62,714 nucleotides of DNA from CAZSTA01 sp964609495 [NCBI: uncultured bacterium] (GTDB lineage: Bacteria; CAZSTA01), in the NCBI GenBank assembly GCA_964609495.1, contig CAZSTA010000001.1, forward strand, positions 1 to 62,714, given 5' to 3'. A program made the position numbers and the translations under genes. Under the pieces are notes generated by a model that ran no database searches, was not told where the DNA came from, and saw only the letters and a list, made by a program, of their open reading frames with translations. This document shows, piece after piece, positions 27,997 to 36,070 of this stretch. Numbering within the stretch: position 1 is the first letter of the stretch; each line of letters begins with the position of its first letter.

Positions 27997-28356
27997 AGGT
28001 GGAAAATAATTCTACAAAGAATCTCTCTATAAACGTCTTTTAAACTATAGCCTTATCAGCTTTGTCTGATTCGAATCTGCTCTACGACAGCGATTAGAAA
28101 TATTTATGCCCCACTTTCAAATAATTCTTTGATAGTCCGAATATAAATCTGTCAGCATATTATATAACAATTCTTGTTATAATCAACACTGTTGAGAGAG
28201 ACCATCCAAATTGTTAAGATCTCAAAACTTTTTCTCTTTTTTACCCAAAGAGAGAATTATTGGTGAATCAGAGAATTAAAAGAAGCTAGGGATCGGAAGC
28301 AGATGGAGGAGTTAATACTTCTAATCCCTAAACCACCTCACAGAGGTAAAAAGAAG
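27997..28356. other. Non-coding region before the HEARO-like RNA
   Basis: AT-rich with no gene. The ACCTCACAGA segment at 28335-28344 is perfectly complementary to TCTGTGAGGT at 28516-28525 inside the following RNA; in IscB systems the segment just 5' of the scaffold is the guide. Confidence 0.5.
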
Positions 28357-28640
28357 GGTGTCAACGACCCCGCCCATAAAGGGCGAGGCTTGAAGGACAA
28401 GCCTACGTTGACTAGGGGGCTAACGCTAGTTAGCAAGTAGTTAAGGAGGAGAGATACATACACACCTTGAGATGCTCCTTAAGTCTCAAGCTCTGTGGCT
28501 TGGTGGTTAAACAGTTCTGTGAGGTAGAAACAGTGCTGCCAGGCTTAAAAAACCCTTCTTAACCTCCCCGATGAGGACTAACCCACCGCAAGGTGGAGTA
28601 AAGAAGGCTCTATGTTAGCCTTCGTTAAACCCTGGGGGAT
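28357..28640 (+). ncRNA. HEARO / IscB omega-RNA-like structured RNA, without an IscB gene
   Basis: A compact structured RNA of about 280 bases. Stems that can be drawn: outer GTCAACG (28360-28366) with CGTTGAC (28406-28412), enclosing CGCCC-ataaa-GGGCG (28371-28385) and GGCTTG/CAAGCC (28387-28403); GCTAAC/GTTAGC (28419-28434); TTAAGGAG (28441-28448) with CTCCTTAA (28475-28482), interlocked with CTTGAG (28466-28471)/CTCAAG (28485-28490) as a pseudoknot; CCACC-GCAA-GGTGG (28583-28596), a GNRA loop; and GAAGGCT/AGCCTTC (28603-28623). The CCCGCC...GGACAAGCCTACGTTGAC start and GATGAGGA...CCACCGCAAGGTGG segment match my recollection of the HEARO (IscB guide) RNA family. No HNH/RuvC-type ORF follows. 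Orientation is taken from the motif. Confidence 0.65.
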
Positions 28641-28898
28641 GGAACACCTATATTTACTAGGCGTTTCATCCCCTACCACAAGAGTAGGGTTTTCACGCCA
28701 GTTTTTTATAAAATAGGGACTGGAGATATAGCTATCATAGCACTCCGACCCCTAATGATTATCACTTATCTATCTATATTATACCAGATGTGAAGCGGTT
28801 ATCAAGATCATTGGAGAGTAGATTAGGAGGGATTGAATCTATAAGCTAAATTCCACTTAGAGCTAATTATATTAACTTAAAGAAATGATTAAGGAGCA
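28634..28898. other. Region after the HEARO-like RNA, no IscB reading frame
   Basis: GGGGATGGAAC (about 28634-28645) can pair with GTTTCATCCCC (about 28662-28672) with one mismatch, a stem that could be the transposon right end or a terminator. The rest is AT-rich with no reading frame. No IscB fragment (RuvC or HNH motif) is visible on either strand. Confidence 0.45.
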
Positions 28899-29111
28899 CT
28901 ACACTACAGGATGATAATCTAAGTATTCTAGGGGATGAAGGTAATACTCCTCTTGTCCCCAGGCAGGAAGACGACAGACACATTTCACTAACCTTATCCC
29001 CGTCTCGTTCCCCTCGGAAACTTCTAACCAACCACTATCTTGACAAATAGGACACTTAAAATCCTTATGCCCTTCAATCTCAGAAGTTAAAGCTAAATTT
29101 CCCTTAATCAT
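28899..29111 (-). CDS. Small zinc-finger protein resembling the DnaI/DnaC-type Cys cluster
   Basis: A 70-residue protein with CPICQDSGWLEV and, 20 residues on, VKCVCRL: the C-x2-C-x-D-x-G-W...C-x-C pattern seen in the zinc-binding part of DnaI/DnaC-like helicase loaders and their phage relatives, here without an ATPase domain. The minus-strand ATG (29111) follows a GAGGTG-like site. It is divergent from the Rep-like gene, with an SOS-box-like sequence between. A stand-alone primosome-associated zinc finger is possible, but the function is unproven. Confidence 0.5.
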   Translation of the reverse strand: MIKGNLALTSEIEGHKDFKCPICQDSGWLEVSEGNETGIRLVKCVCRLPAWGQEEYYLHPLEYLDYHPVV

Positions 29112-29253
29112 TTTTGGTCACCTCTTAATTTCATTATACCTAATTAATCCTATTTGTTCAAATCCGCTAGGTTGATATAGGAGAAGATTAGAAACCTAAA
29201 AGATCGCTGAACATCTTTTTTCATCCAAAATCTTATAAATCGCTCATTTTAAT

Positions 29254-29267
29254 CGAACAAATGTTCA
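29254..29267. promoter_or_regulatory. LexA (Gram-positive type) box-like palindrome
   Basis: CGAACAAATGTTCA differs from the Firmicutes-type consensus CGAACRNRYGTTYG only at the last base. It lies 143 bases upstream of the zinc-finger gene and 373 upstream of the Rep-like gene. A single site by eye; suggestive only. Confidence 0.35.
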
Positions 29268-29463
29268 GTTATATTAACTTCGGTAGACTCCTGGTGAGTG
29301 TGAAGGGGAAAAAGATAATTGGAAGGGAATGAAAAAATCATCACAAGGGGCGATATCATCTTATCCTCAGCGATGTTATCTAAGTTTATAGATAAGTATT
29401 GACAATTATATCCTAGAGTGATATAATAAAGCAAACAAATGAACCTTTAAAAAGAAAGAGAGA

Positions 29464-29487
29464 AGTGCTCGTTAATTCACGAGCACT
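29464..29487 (+). promoter_or_regulatory. Perfect hairpin in the leader of the Rep-like gene
   Basis: AGTGCTCGT (29464-29472) pairs with ACGAGCACT (29479-29487) around TAATTC. It is followed by CCCCCTCT rather than a T-run, so it may be regulatory rather than a terminator. Confidence 0.5.
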
Positions 29488-29639
29488 ACCCCCTCTAAGA
29501 GTGACGAAGCAACTTTTGCCCTAAAATTGCAATGACAGTTTACCGCTGCCATTACAAGAAGCTACATACATTTTACCATAAAAAGGTTGCAAAGTCAAGT
29601 TTTTTTAGAGGAGGTGATAAATAGAAAGGAGAGATTCTA

Positions 29640-31838
29640 ATGTCTAAGAAGAGAGATAAAGAGAGGAAACAAGAGATAAAAGATAAGCTGACAGACGGAC
29701 AAATCGAGATACAGCCATTTTATCATGATTTGAGAAATGAGATAGTTCAGCCCAGAAATATAATTGTTGAAACCAAATATTTCTGGGACAAATGGAAGCC
29801 TCGCTTAGGACCAACCTTGACGGTAATAATAATGGAACTAAGAAGAAGATGCTATTACAATCCTGAGACTGGTGAGAGGAGAGATTACTGCTGGCCATCC
29901 TTGCAGACTATAGCCGATGCTTGTGGAATTAGTGTTAGCACATTACAGCGGGAGTTGAAGAGACCAGAAGCAAAGCTGTTCATCAGGATAGAACCAAGAT
30001 ATATCTATAATGAGAAGATTAGTCGCATGAGCAGAACCAGTAACATTTATTATGTGGCAATGGACGATCCACTACTTCCAGAGGACAAGGATAGATTGAA
30101 GGATGAGATAGCTGAACAGATAATCGAAAAGGAAGGACTGCAAAGAGATTTTGAACTAGACACAAAAGATCAGTCAGAGAAAGACTCTGGACATAAAGGT
30201 CAATTTGATGATCATATAGCCTGGTCAATTTGCACAAGTAAGAGATCCTTAGAAGAGATCCCAGAATCGTTAAACGATGCAGGATCATCCAACGCTGATA
30301 AGAGTCAAGAAAGGAATAAAGGAAGGGAACATCCCTACTCAGATAACAATAGGATAAGTGATATCTCTACCCAGACTCTAAATAAGGAGAATGAAGAATC
30401 TAGCAGAACAAAAGACATAGATCCATTAGTAGATATAGTGGCCCATGAAATAGCTGAGGAGCTAAGAGATATTGAGAGTATCAACTTCTACCGATTAGTT
30501 GTGTTAAAATGCCCAACCGGTATGATATATAAGATATTAGCACAGGTGAAAGATGCTGAGAGAGTAGGGGCAATAAAGACTACCCCAGCAAGACTGTTCA
30601 CAGCAGCTATCAAGAATGCAGCAAAAGAAGCTGGTATTGATCTAACAAGTAAGATAAAGTTTAAGAGACGAAGGGAATGGGGACCTAAGGCTAAGAAACC
30701 ATGGAGATTGGCCAGTGAGCTAGCAGAGGAATTAGACGACATAAAGGGAATGGCATATTACAATAAAGTAGCGAAGGAATGTCCAGTAAGAATGCTCCGA
30801 TGGTGTTTAGAGGAGGTAAAGAGACAAGGCAGGACAGTAGAGAATAAGGGAGCATTATTCAACTTCCTAGTTAAGAGGGAAATGAATGCTTTAGAGAGTA
30901 AGAAACAAGAAGAGGGAAAGATGATTAGCCCAGAGGATTTACATATAAGGATAGTTGAGTTAAAGAAACAATTAGGAAAAGAAGATGTGATAACAATAGA
31001 AAAGCCGAGAGCAATAGATAAAGTTGAGCAAGAAGAACAGAGAAGGGATGTGAAGCCGAGGCTAGGAGTGGATAACCCGGAAGATGATGATCCCGAAACC
31101 GTTGCCCAACTAGTGAGGGAAAGCTTAGGGCTGAGCGAGGAAGAATACGAAGCCGAAAAGGCGAAGGCTTTGGCAGGAAAGAGTTTAGCAGTTGAGGAGA
31201 TTACTGAAATTTGTGAAGGAGATTGTGATGAGGGGGCTTTTCTCACTGCTAAGGAAGAGATGATAGCTGAAGATATAGCCAAGACGTTAGGTGATTATCA
31301 TTCGTGGGGTTTCTTTCATTTGGTAGTAAGATACTGCCCTTCCGATATGATATATCGCAATTTGGGACTGGTTAAGGAAGAGCAGAATATCAAGCGAAAT
31401 AGGGGGGCAATGTTCACCTATCTGATAAAGAAGGATGCGGCAGAGTTGGGCATTGATCTATCAGGAAAGGACAATCCCGAACCCAGAGAGTGGGGCGAGC
31501 CTGTAGATGAACCGAAGGAGATAGCAAGAATATTGGCGAAGAAGCTTGATGATCCAGAGGCCCTCGCTTTCTATCACAAAGCCGCAAAGTTGTGTCCTCT
31601 AAAGATGCTACGCTGGGCTTACTTTGAGACGATGCAGTGTGGAAGAAGAGTCAAAAACAAGGCTGCCTATTTCAACCGCCTACTTCTGTTCAAGATGAAA
31701 CAGGCTGGAGCTGACTTTGTGGGCGGTGTGACTATCAAGGAGGCAGAAAAACGGAGACGGGAAGGAGAGAAGCCACCTAGCGACAAGGCTTTGGTGGCTT
31801 TCTTGGAAGAACTGAGAAAGGTTTCTGGGAAAATTTAG
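29640..31838 (+). CDS. Rep-like winged-helix protein with four internal ~65-residue repeats
   Basis: A 732-residue hydrophilic protein. Residues about 45-145 form a replication-initiator-like winged helix (LGPTLTVIIMELRRRCYY, WPSLQTIADACGISVSTLQR, then the wing SRTSNIYYV), comparable to plasmid and phage Rep/DnaD-type N-termini. A charged linker follows. Then come four copies of a helical module with consensus IA..L.D...FY..V...CP..M...L..VK..........LF..LI at about residues 261-340, 352-420, 537-605 and 623-690, arranged as two blocks of two (the linker REWG between repeats 1-2 and 3-4 is conserved). The block was evidently duplicated inside the gene. Function is inferred as DNA-binding/replication; the repeats match no family I can name. 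ATG follows a strong AAAGGAGA. Confidence 0.6.
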   Translation: MSKKRDKERKQEIKDKLTDGQIEIQPFYHDLRNEIVQPRNIIVETKYFWDKWKPRLGPTLTVIIMELRRRCYYNPETGERRDYCWPSLQTIADACGISVSTLQRELKRPEAKLFIRIEPRYIYNEKISRMSRTSNIYYVAMDDPLLPEDKDRLKDEIAEQIIEKEGLQRDFELDTKDQSEKDSGHKGQFDDHIAWSICTSKRSLEEIPESLNDAGSSNADKSQERNKGREHPYSDNNRISDISTQTLNKENEESSRTKDIDPLVDIVAHEIAEELRDIESINFYRLVVLKCPTGMIYKILAQVKDAERVGAIKTTPARLFTAAIKNAAKEAGIDLTSKIKFKRRREWGPKAKKPWRLASELAEELDDIKGMAYYNKVAKECPVRMLRWCLEEVKRQGRTVENKGALFNFLVKREMNALESKKQEEGKMISPEDLHIRIVELKKQLGKEDVITIEKPRAIDKVEQEEQRRDVKPRLGVDNPEDDDPETVAQLVRESLGLSEEEYEAEKAKALAGKSLAVEEITEICEGDCDEGAFLTAKEEMIAEDIAKTLGDYHSWGFFHLVVRYCPSDMIYRNLGLVKEEQNIKRNRGAMFTYLIKKDAAELGIDLSGKDNPEPREWGEPVDEPKEIARILAKKLDDPEALAFYHKAAKLCPLKMLRWAYFETMQCGRRVKNKAAYFNRLLLFKMKQAGADFVGGVTIKEAEKRRREGEKPPSDKALVAFLEELRKVSGKI

Positions 31839-32296
31839 AATTTTTGTAGGACGCAATGGAGATTTTTATCTATTTGGCTTCTTAGGTCCTCCACCAGGTT
31901 CACCATCTTCTTTTAGTCCTATGTACTTAATAATCATTTGACTGTATCCCTCCCCCCAGTAGTAATTATTATATAAAGCAAAATAGGGTTAATGATAGGC
32001 GAATAGAGCGTAATGTTTAAAAAAATAAACTATGAGCGAAGTGTAATCCTGCAATACTCTTTGATTCCCTCTAAGATATATATGGTAAGAAATTGTTGTA
32101 TCAAAAGTGAAGAGGAACCAGGATAAGATCCGAGCTCGATCTTGATTTATACACCTATATTTTAACCTATTATGATAGGTTTGTCAAGCAATTTAAAAAT
32201 TTTTTTGATCTCTTAAAAAAGGTCTTAAATTATTTGAGGAAATATGTTATAATATATACATAGTGAATATATTATTGGGAACGTTAGGGAGGAGAT
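31839..32296. other. AT-rich region with a short minus-strand gene fragment
   Basis: No intact gene. It contains the 40-codon open fragment listed below. TATAAT at 32248-32253 is a candidate -10 for the XRE regulator; its -35 is weak. Confidence 0.45.
31866..31988 (-). pseudogene. C-terminal fragment of an unknown protein
   Basis: The minus strand holds a 40-codon open frame ending at 31866 and reading PYFALYNNYYWGEGYSQMII then KYIGLKEDGEPGGGPKKPNR. It is bounded upstream by a TAA and has an internal ATG but no ribosome site. The aromatic-rich beginning and Gly/Pro/Lys tail look like a real protein C-terminus, so this may be a truncated gene or a small peptide from the internal ATG. No family recognised. 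Confidence 0.25.
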
Positions 32297-32890
32297 ATGC
32301 TCCATTCAGAAGGACCTTTCGGAAGCAGAATTAGGCAGCTTCGGATAGCTAGAGGGCTCTCTCAGAGAAGTGCGGCTGAGAGGTTAGGTATCTCAAGCGG
32401 TTATATGAGTCAGTTGGAAGCTGATCTTTATAGACCCTCCTATGATATAATTAGAAAAATAGCTTCTTTTTACTATGTTCCAATTGAGGAACTTCTATCT
32501 CTCGCTGGCTATGAGATAGACGAGGTGCAGCTTAAGGAGGCTCAAGGTAGATTTTACTCTTATCCTCAAGATGTGGATCTTGATTATATGATCGAGACCT
32601 TAAGATATATCTCTGATGATAAACTCTCTTCTCACAACAAGAAGATGCTAGAGGATTTTCTATTGGTAATGAGAGAGAAACAAAAGATGGAAAGTTCTCT
32701 AGAGCATCATGGAGAGAGAGACACATTATACACTTATAAGCGGTCTCCGTCGAATATTATCGAGAGAGGGATAAACTTGATCTTGAGTTCGTTGCCTGAG
32801 GAAGGACGAAAGATGGCTGAAGTGACTATAAAAGCTTTAGTAGAAGGATTAAAAGAGGAGAAAGGAGGCGGGCTTCTTAGCCAAAGCTAG
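32297..32890 (+). CDS. XRE-family helix-turn-helix regulator
   Basis: A 197-residue cytoplasmic regulator. Residues 9-65 are a Cro/CI helix-turn-helix: GSRIRQLRIARGLSQRSAAE, RLGISSGYMSQLEADLYRPS, IIRKIASFYYVPIEELL. Residues 85-135 form a short helical segment (YMIETLRYISDDKLSSHNKK) and the C-terminus is charged. The start follows AGGGAGGAGAT. It is alone between the Rep-like gene and the metal importer, with its own AT-rich promoter. The target is unknown; control of the rep region or of the next operon are both possible. Confidence 0.85.
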   Translation: MLHSEGPFGSRIRQLRIARGLSQRSAAERLGISSGYMSQLEADLYRPSYDIIRKIASFYYVPIEELLSLAGYEIDEVQLKEAQGRFYSYPQDVDLDYMIETLRYISDDKLSSHNKKMLEDFLLVMREKQKMESSLEHHGERDTLYTYKRSPSNIIERGINLILSSLPEEGRKMAEVTIKALVEGLKEEKGGGLLSQS

Positions 32891-33051
32891 AAGCCATTTT
32901 GTCTCTGCTTTCTGTGCCATCGATCTCCCAGCGGAGTGGTAAGAGAGATATAGTAAAGGAGGGGAGATGAGTAAGAGATCATATACAGTCTAGCTTTAGC
33001 TTCAATTTAGAGGGTTAATTTTTGACAGAGCCTGAATTAGAGGAAGGGAAA

Positions 33052-33939
33052 ATGCAAAGAAATATTTCTCTATTATTAATTCTAATAGCTTTTCTCAGTT
33101 TTGTAAGTCTCACTCATGGAGAATCGTCCGCTGAGATCAAGGTAGTCGCTACCATATTTCCTTTAGCAGATCTCGCTAAAAATGTGGGAGGATATAGAGT
33201 TGAGGTAATAACCTTACTTCCGCCTGGAGCGAGTCCTCATACCTTCGATCCCACTCCTAAACAAGTGGAAAAGTTAGCGGAAGCTCATCTCTTAGTCCAA
33301 ATTGGGGCTGGATTAGATGATTGGGCGGCGAAACTGGTCAAAACTGCGGCTAATCCCGATTTAGTTATAATTAAGACTTCAGAGAAAATAGAGCTTATAG
33401 AAGATGAAGAACATCACACTCACACTGGAGGAAATCCGCATATCTGGTTAGACCCTATCATTGCAAAGAAGATAGTATCCAATATCGGTGAAGCATTAAA
33501 GAAGATCGATCCTCAATATACTTCCTATTACGGGGAGAATACGGAGAAATATCTAGCCGAGTTGGATAGATTAGATCAAGAGATAAAAGAAGGGATATCC
33601 AAATTCAAGATAGAGGATTTCGTCTCCTTTCATTCCGCTTTCATTTACTTTGCTAAACGCTATGGATTGAATCAAGCTGCGGTTATTGAGGAATTTCCAG
33701 GCAAAGAGCCGACTCCTAAGTACCTTGCTGAGATATTAAATGTTATAAGGGATACCGGGGTTAAGGCGGTTTTTGCTGAACCACAGCTAAATTCTAAAGT
33801 TGCCGAGGTTGTGGCAAACGAGAGTGGAGTCGAGCTACTCTTCCTAGACCCTCTAGGTGAGCCCGAAACCCCAGAGAGAAATACATATCTAAAGTTGATA
33901 CGCTATAATGTCAGTGTAATGGAGCAGGCTATGAAGTAA
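33052..33939 (+). CDS. znuA: Zinc/manganese ABC importer binding protein (ZnuA/TroA family)
   Basis: A 295-residue periplasmic cluster-9 metal-binding protein. The start at 33052 is chosen because AGGAAGGG precedes it and a signal peptide begins at once (MQRNISLLLILIAFLSFVSL); an upstream TTG would add ten charged residues. Metal ligands in family positions: His in PPGASPHTFDPTPKQ, His in GGNPHIWLDP, His in SFHSAFIYFAKRYG and Asp in LLFLDPLG. A short His-rich loop (EDEEHHTHTGG) favours zinc over manganese. No lipobox. First gene of a three-gene importer. Confidence 0.9.
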   Translation: MQRNISLLLILIAFLSFVSLTHGESSAEIKVVATIFPLADLAKNVGGYRVEVITLLPPGASPHTFDPTPKQVEKLAEAHLLVQIGAGLDDWAAKLVKTAANPDLVIIKTSEKIELIEDEEHHTHTGGNPHIWLDPIIAKKIVSNIGEALKKIDPQYTSYYGENTEKYLAELDRLDQEIKEGISKFKIEDFVSFHSAFIYFAKRYGLNQAAVIEEFPGKEPTPKYLAEILNVIRDTGVKAVFAEPQLNSKVAEVVANESGVELLFLDPLGEPETPERNTYLKLIRYNVSVMEQAMK

Positions 33940-34028
33940 CCTTATACTCTTCCTAAAACTAATCCCCAGCTCCTTTCCTCTTAACTTCGATTGATATCTC
34001 GAAGATCATTAAAGTGAGAGAATGAATT

Positions 34029-34823
34029 ATGAATAATTCAAATTTAATATTAGAGCTAAAAGATATATGGGTATACTTCGACAGTAAAGTTATTCTCAAG
34101 GATATAAATTTAGAGCTAGAAAGAGGTAAATTTCTGGGCATTATCGGCCCAAATGGAGCAGGTAAGACCACCCTCCTAAAGACTATATTAGGGATAATTA
34201 ATCCAGATAGAGGGATAGTTAAGTTATTCTCTTGCCCGGATCTCTCTGATAAAGATCCCCATCATCTAATAGGATATGTCCCCCAAAATTCCTTGATTGA
34301 CCAAAATTTCCCTCTCTCGGTTTTCGATGTAGTTATGATGGGACGCTACGGAAGGATGGGGTTTTTCCATTATCCAGATAAGAGAGACAGAGAATTAGTG
34401 TGGCAAAGTTTAGAGAGAGTAAGTATGCAAGATTACGCTAGTCGACAGATAGGACAACTCTCGGGAGGGCAACAGCAAAGGATCTTTATCGCCAGAGCCC
34501 TAGCTGGCGAACCGTGCTTACTGATCCTAGATGAACCTACTGCAGGAATTGATACAGTTGCTCAGGATCAATTTTATAAATTGCTTCGTACCCTTAAAGA
34601 GGAGCTTTCCCTAAGTGTGATAATGGTTTCCCATGACATAGTAGTTCTCCCCTCCTACGCTGATGAGTTAGCCTGCCTTAATCAAACTATCTGCTTGCAT
34701 GGTAAACCCCAAGATGTTGTAAGGGAAGATATGCTGAGAGATCTGTATGGTTCTCAAGTAGATATGATAATCCACAAAGGAAAACCCCCTTATATAAAAG
34801 TAGTAGATGGGCATAATGTTTGA
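34029..34823 (+). CDS. znuC: Metal ABC importer ATPase (ZnuC type)
   Basis: 264-residue ABC ATPase. Walker A GPNGAGKTTLLK, Q-loop YVPQNS, signature LSGGQQQRIFIARAL, Walker B LLILDEPTAGID, H-loop MVSHDI. It drives metal uptake with the binding protein upstream and the permease whose start overlaps its end by 17 bases. This is the only ABC ATPase in the window, so it is not expected to serve the sugar importers. Confidence 0.93.
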   Translation: MNNSNLILELKDIWVYFDSKVILKDINLELERGKFLGIIGPNGAGKTTLLKTILGIINPDRGIVKLFSCPDLSDKDPHHLIGYVPQNSLIDQNFPLSVFDVVMMGRYGRMGFFHYPDKRDRELVWQSLERVSMQDYASRQIGQLSGGQQQRIFIARALAGEPCLLILDEPTAGIDTVAQDQFYKLLRTLKEELSLSVIMVSHDIVVLPSYADELACLNQTICLHGKPQDVVREDMLRDLYGSQVDMIIHKGKPPYIKVVDGHNV

Positions 34824-35652
34824 GATGTTATCCTTAGGCTTTATGCAAAGGGCTTTAGCCGCTGGAATAATCATAAGTATAACATGTGCGGTTATCTCTG
34901 TCTTTGTCATCCTCAAGAGGTTAGCCTTCATAGGTCAAGGGATATCTCACTCCGCGCTGGGCGGAGTTGCCCTCGGGGTCCTATTAGGGATAAACTTGAC
35001 TTTATCAGCCGCTTTCTTCTCCATAGCGGTGGCTTGGGGAATTGGCATGGTAAGCAGAAGGGGAAGAATCAGTGAGGATACAACTATCGGGATATTTATG
35101 ACCACTGCTATGGCTCTAGGAGTAATGCTAATAAATCTATACAAGGGATATAGCGTCGATTTGATGACCTATCTCTTCGGGAACATTTTAGCTGTAACCT
35201 CCGTTGATCTTTGGTCCATCGGAATATTAGGATTAGGGGTGATAACCACGATAGTCCTTTTCTTCAAGGAATTTCTCCTCATCAGCTTTGACGAAGAATT
35301 GGCTCAAGTAAATGGATTACCAGTTCCTTTCTTATACTACTTAATGCTTACCTTAATGGCTATAACCATAATCATTTCTATCAAGATCGTGGGTATTGTC
35401 TTATTATCTGCCCTCCTAGTAATCCCCGGGGCTACTGGCTATCAACTCACTTATAACTATCGACCTATGCTCTTCATCTCGCTAGCGGTTGGAATTACAT
35501 CATCCATCTTAGGATTGGTTCTCTCCTATCAACTTGATCTCCCTTCTGGAGCTACTATAGTATTGCTAGCTGCTGCTATATTTACCTTCTCTCTTATCCT
35601 CTCCCCCAAGAGAAGAAGAATGAAAAGAGATAAAATTTCCTCTGGCAATTAA
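34807..35652 (+). CDS. znuB: Metal ABC importer permease (ZnuB type)
   Basis: 281-residue ABC-3 family permease with about eight helices: LGFMQRALAAGIIISITCAV, VFVILKRLAFIGQGISHSAL (typical), then GIVLLSALLVIPGATGYQL near the end. The ATG overlaps the ATPase gene, implying coupled translation. Confidence 0.93.
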   Translation: MGIMFEMLSLGFMQRALAAGIIISITCAVISVFVILKRLAFIGQGISHSALGGVALGVLLGINLTLSAAFFSIAVAWGIGMVSRRGRISEDTTIGIFMTTAMALGVMLINLYKGYSVDLMTYLFGNILAVTSVDLWSIGILGLGVITTIVLFFKEFLLISFDEELAQVNGLPVPFLYYLMLTLMAITIIISIKIVGIVLLSALLVIPGATGYQLTYNYRPMLFISLAVGITSSILGLVLSYQLDLPSGATIVLLAAAIFTFSLILSPKRRRMKRDKISSGN

Positions 35653-36070
35653 TTTCATCGGCTCGGTGGAAGATAGAGTTATAACTGAAGCTTTCTTTGT
35701 TTTAGGAGCCTGATAGCATCAAAACACCGAACCCGTACCTCCTATAGTTTGGATGCCTTATCCTATAGTAGTAGGCCACTTAGTAGTATACCACTTAGTG
35801 GTACACTACTATAACTTCTTATCCTATTCCTCCCAGAATCTCTATTTCCTACTTCTCTCAATCCTTCTATCCCAAGGCCACTGATTACCTCTTTTCCTTA
35901 CAGTACCTAAGTTTAAGCCGTTATTCCGTGATTAGTCCTATAGCCTAATGATCTTTGTCTTATTAATATGGCTATCGAAGATTTTTCCTCTGCTTCCTAA
36001 CTGTAGAGGATGAGGCATGATACTCCGATTAGAAGTTCAGAAACCATCAGGAGATTAGGAGCAGATCACT
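35653..36070. other. Convergent intergenic region carrying the second repeat block
   Basis: No gene. It separates the plus-strand metal importer from the minus-strand GH127 gene. Its only distinct structure is the three 15-bp repeats at 35765-35809; no strong T-rich terminator is seen. Confidence 0.55.
35765..35809 (+). repeat. Three tandem 15-bp repeats (parS/iteron-like), copy B
   Basis: Units ATAGTAGTAGGCCAC, TTAGTAGTATACCAC and TTAGTGGTACACTAC follow without gaps and in the same orientation as copy A at 2242-2286. The middle unit matches the copy A consensus TWAGTRGYATRCCAY exactly; the others differ by a few bases. Here the block is intergenic. Confidence 0.75.

Larger units (their letters stand above)
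29112..29639. other. Divergent regulatory region between zinc-finger and Rep-like genes
   Basis: AT-rich 0.5-kb region with no reliable gene. It carries an SOS-box-like palindrome (29254-29267) and a perfect 9-bp stem (29464-29487). A second imperfect stem, AATGACAG/CTGCCATT (about 29530-29553), lies before the strong ribosome site (AGGAGG at about 29609) of the Rep-like gene. Such stems in a rep leader can host copy-number control. Confidence 0.45.

Noticed and set aside
28300-28740. CRISPR array or tRNA/rRNA interpretation of the structured region
   Set aside because: There are no evenly spaced direct repeats and no cloverleaf; the nested stems and conserved blocks fit a HEARO-like RNA.
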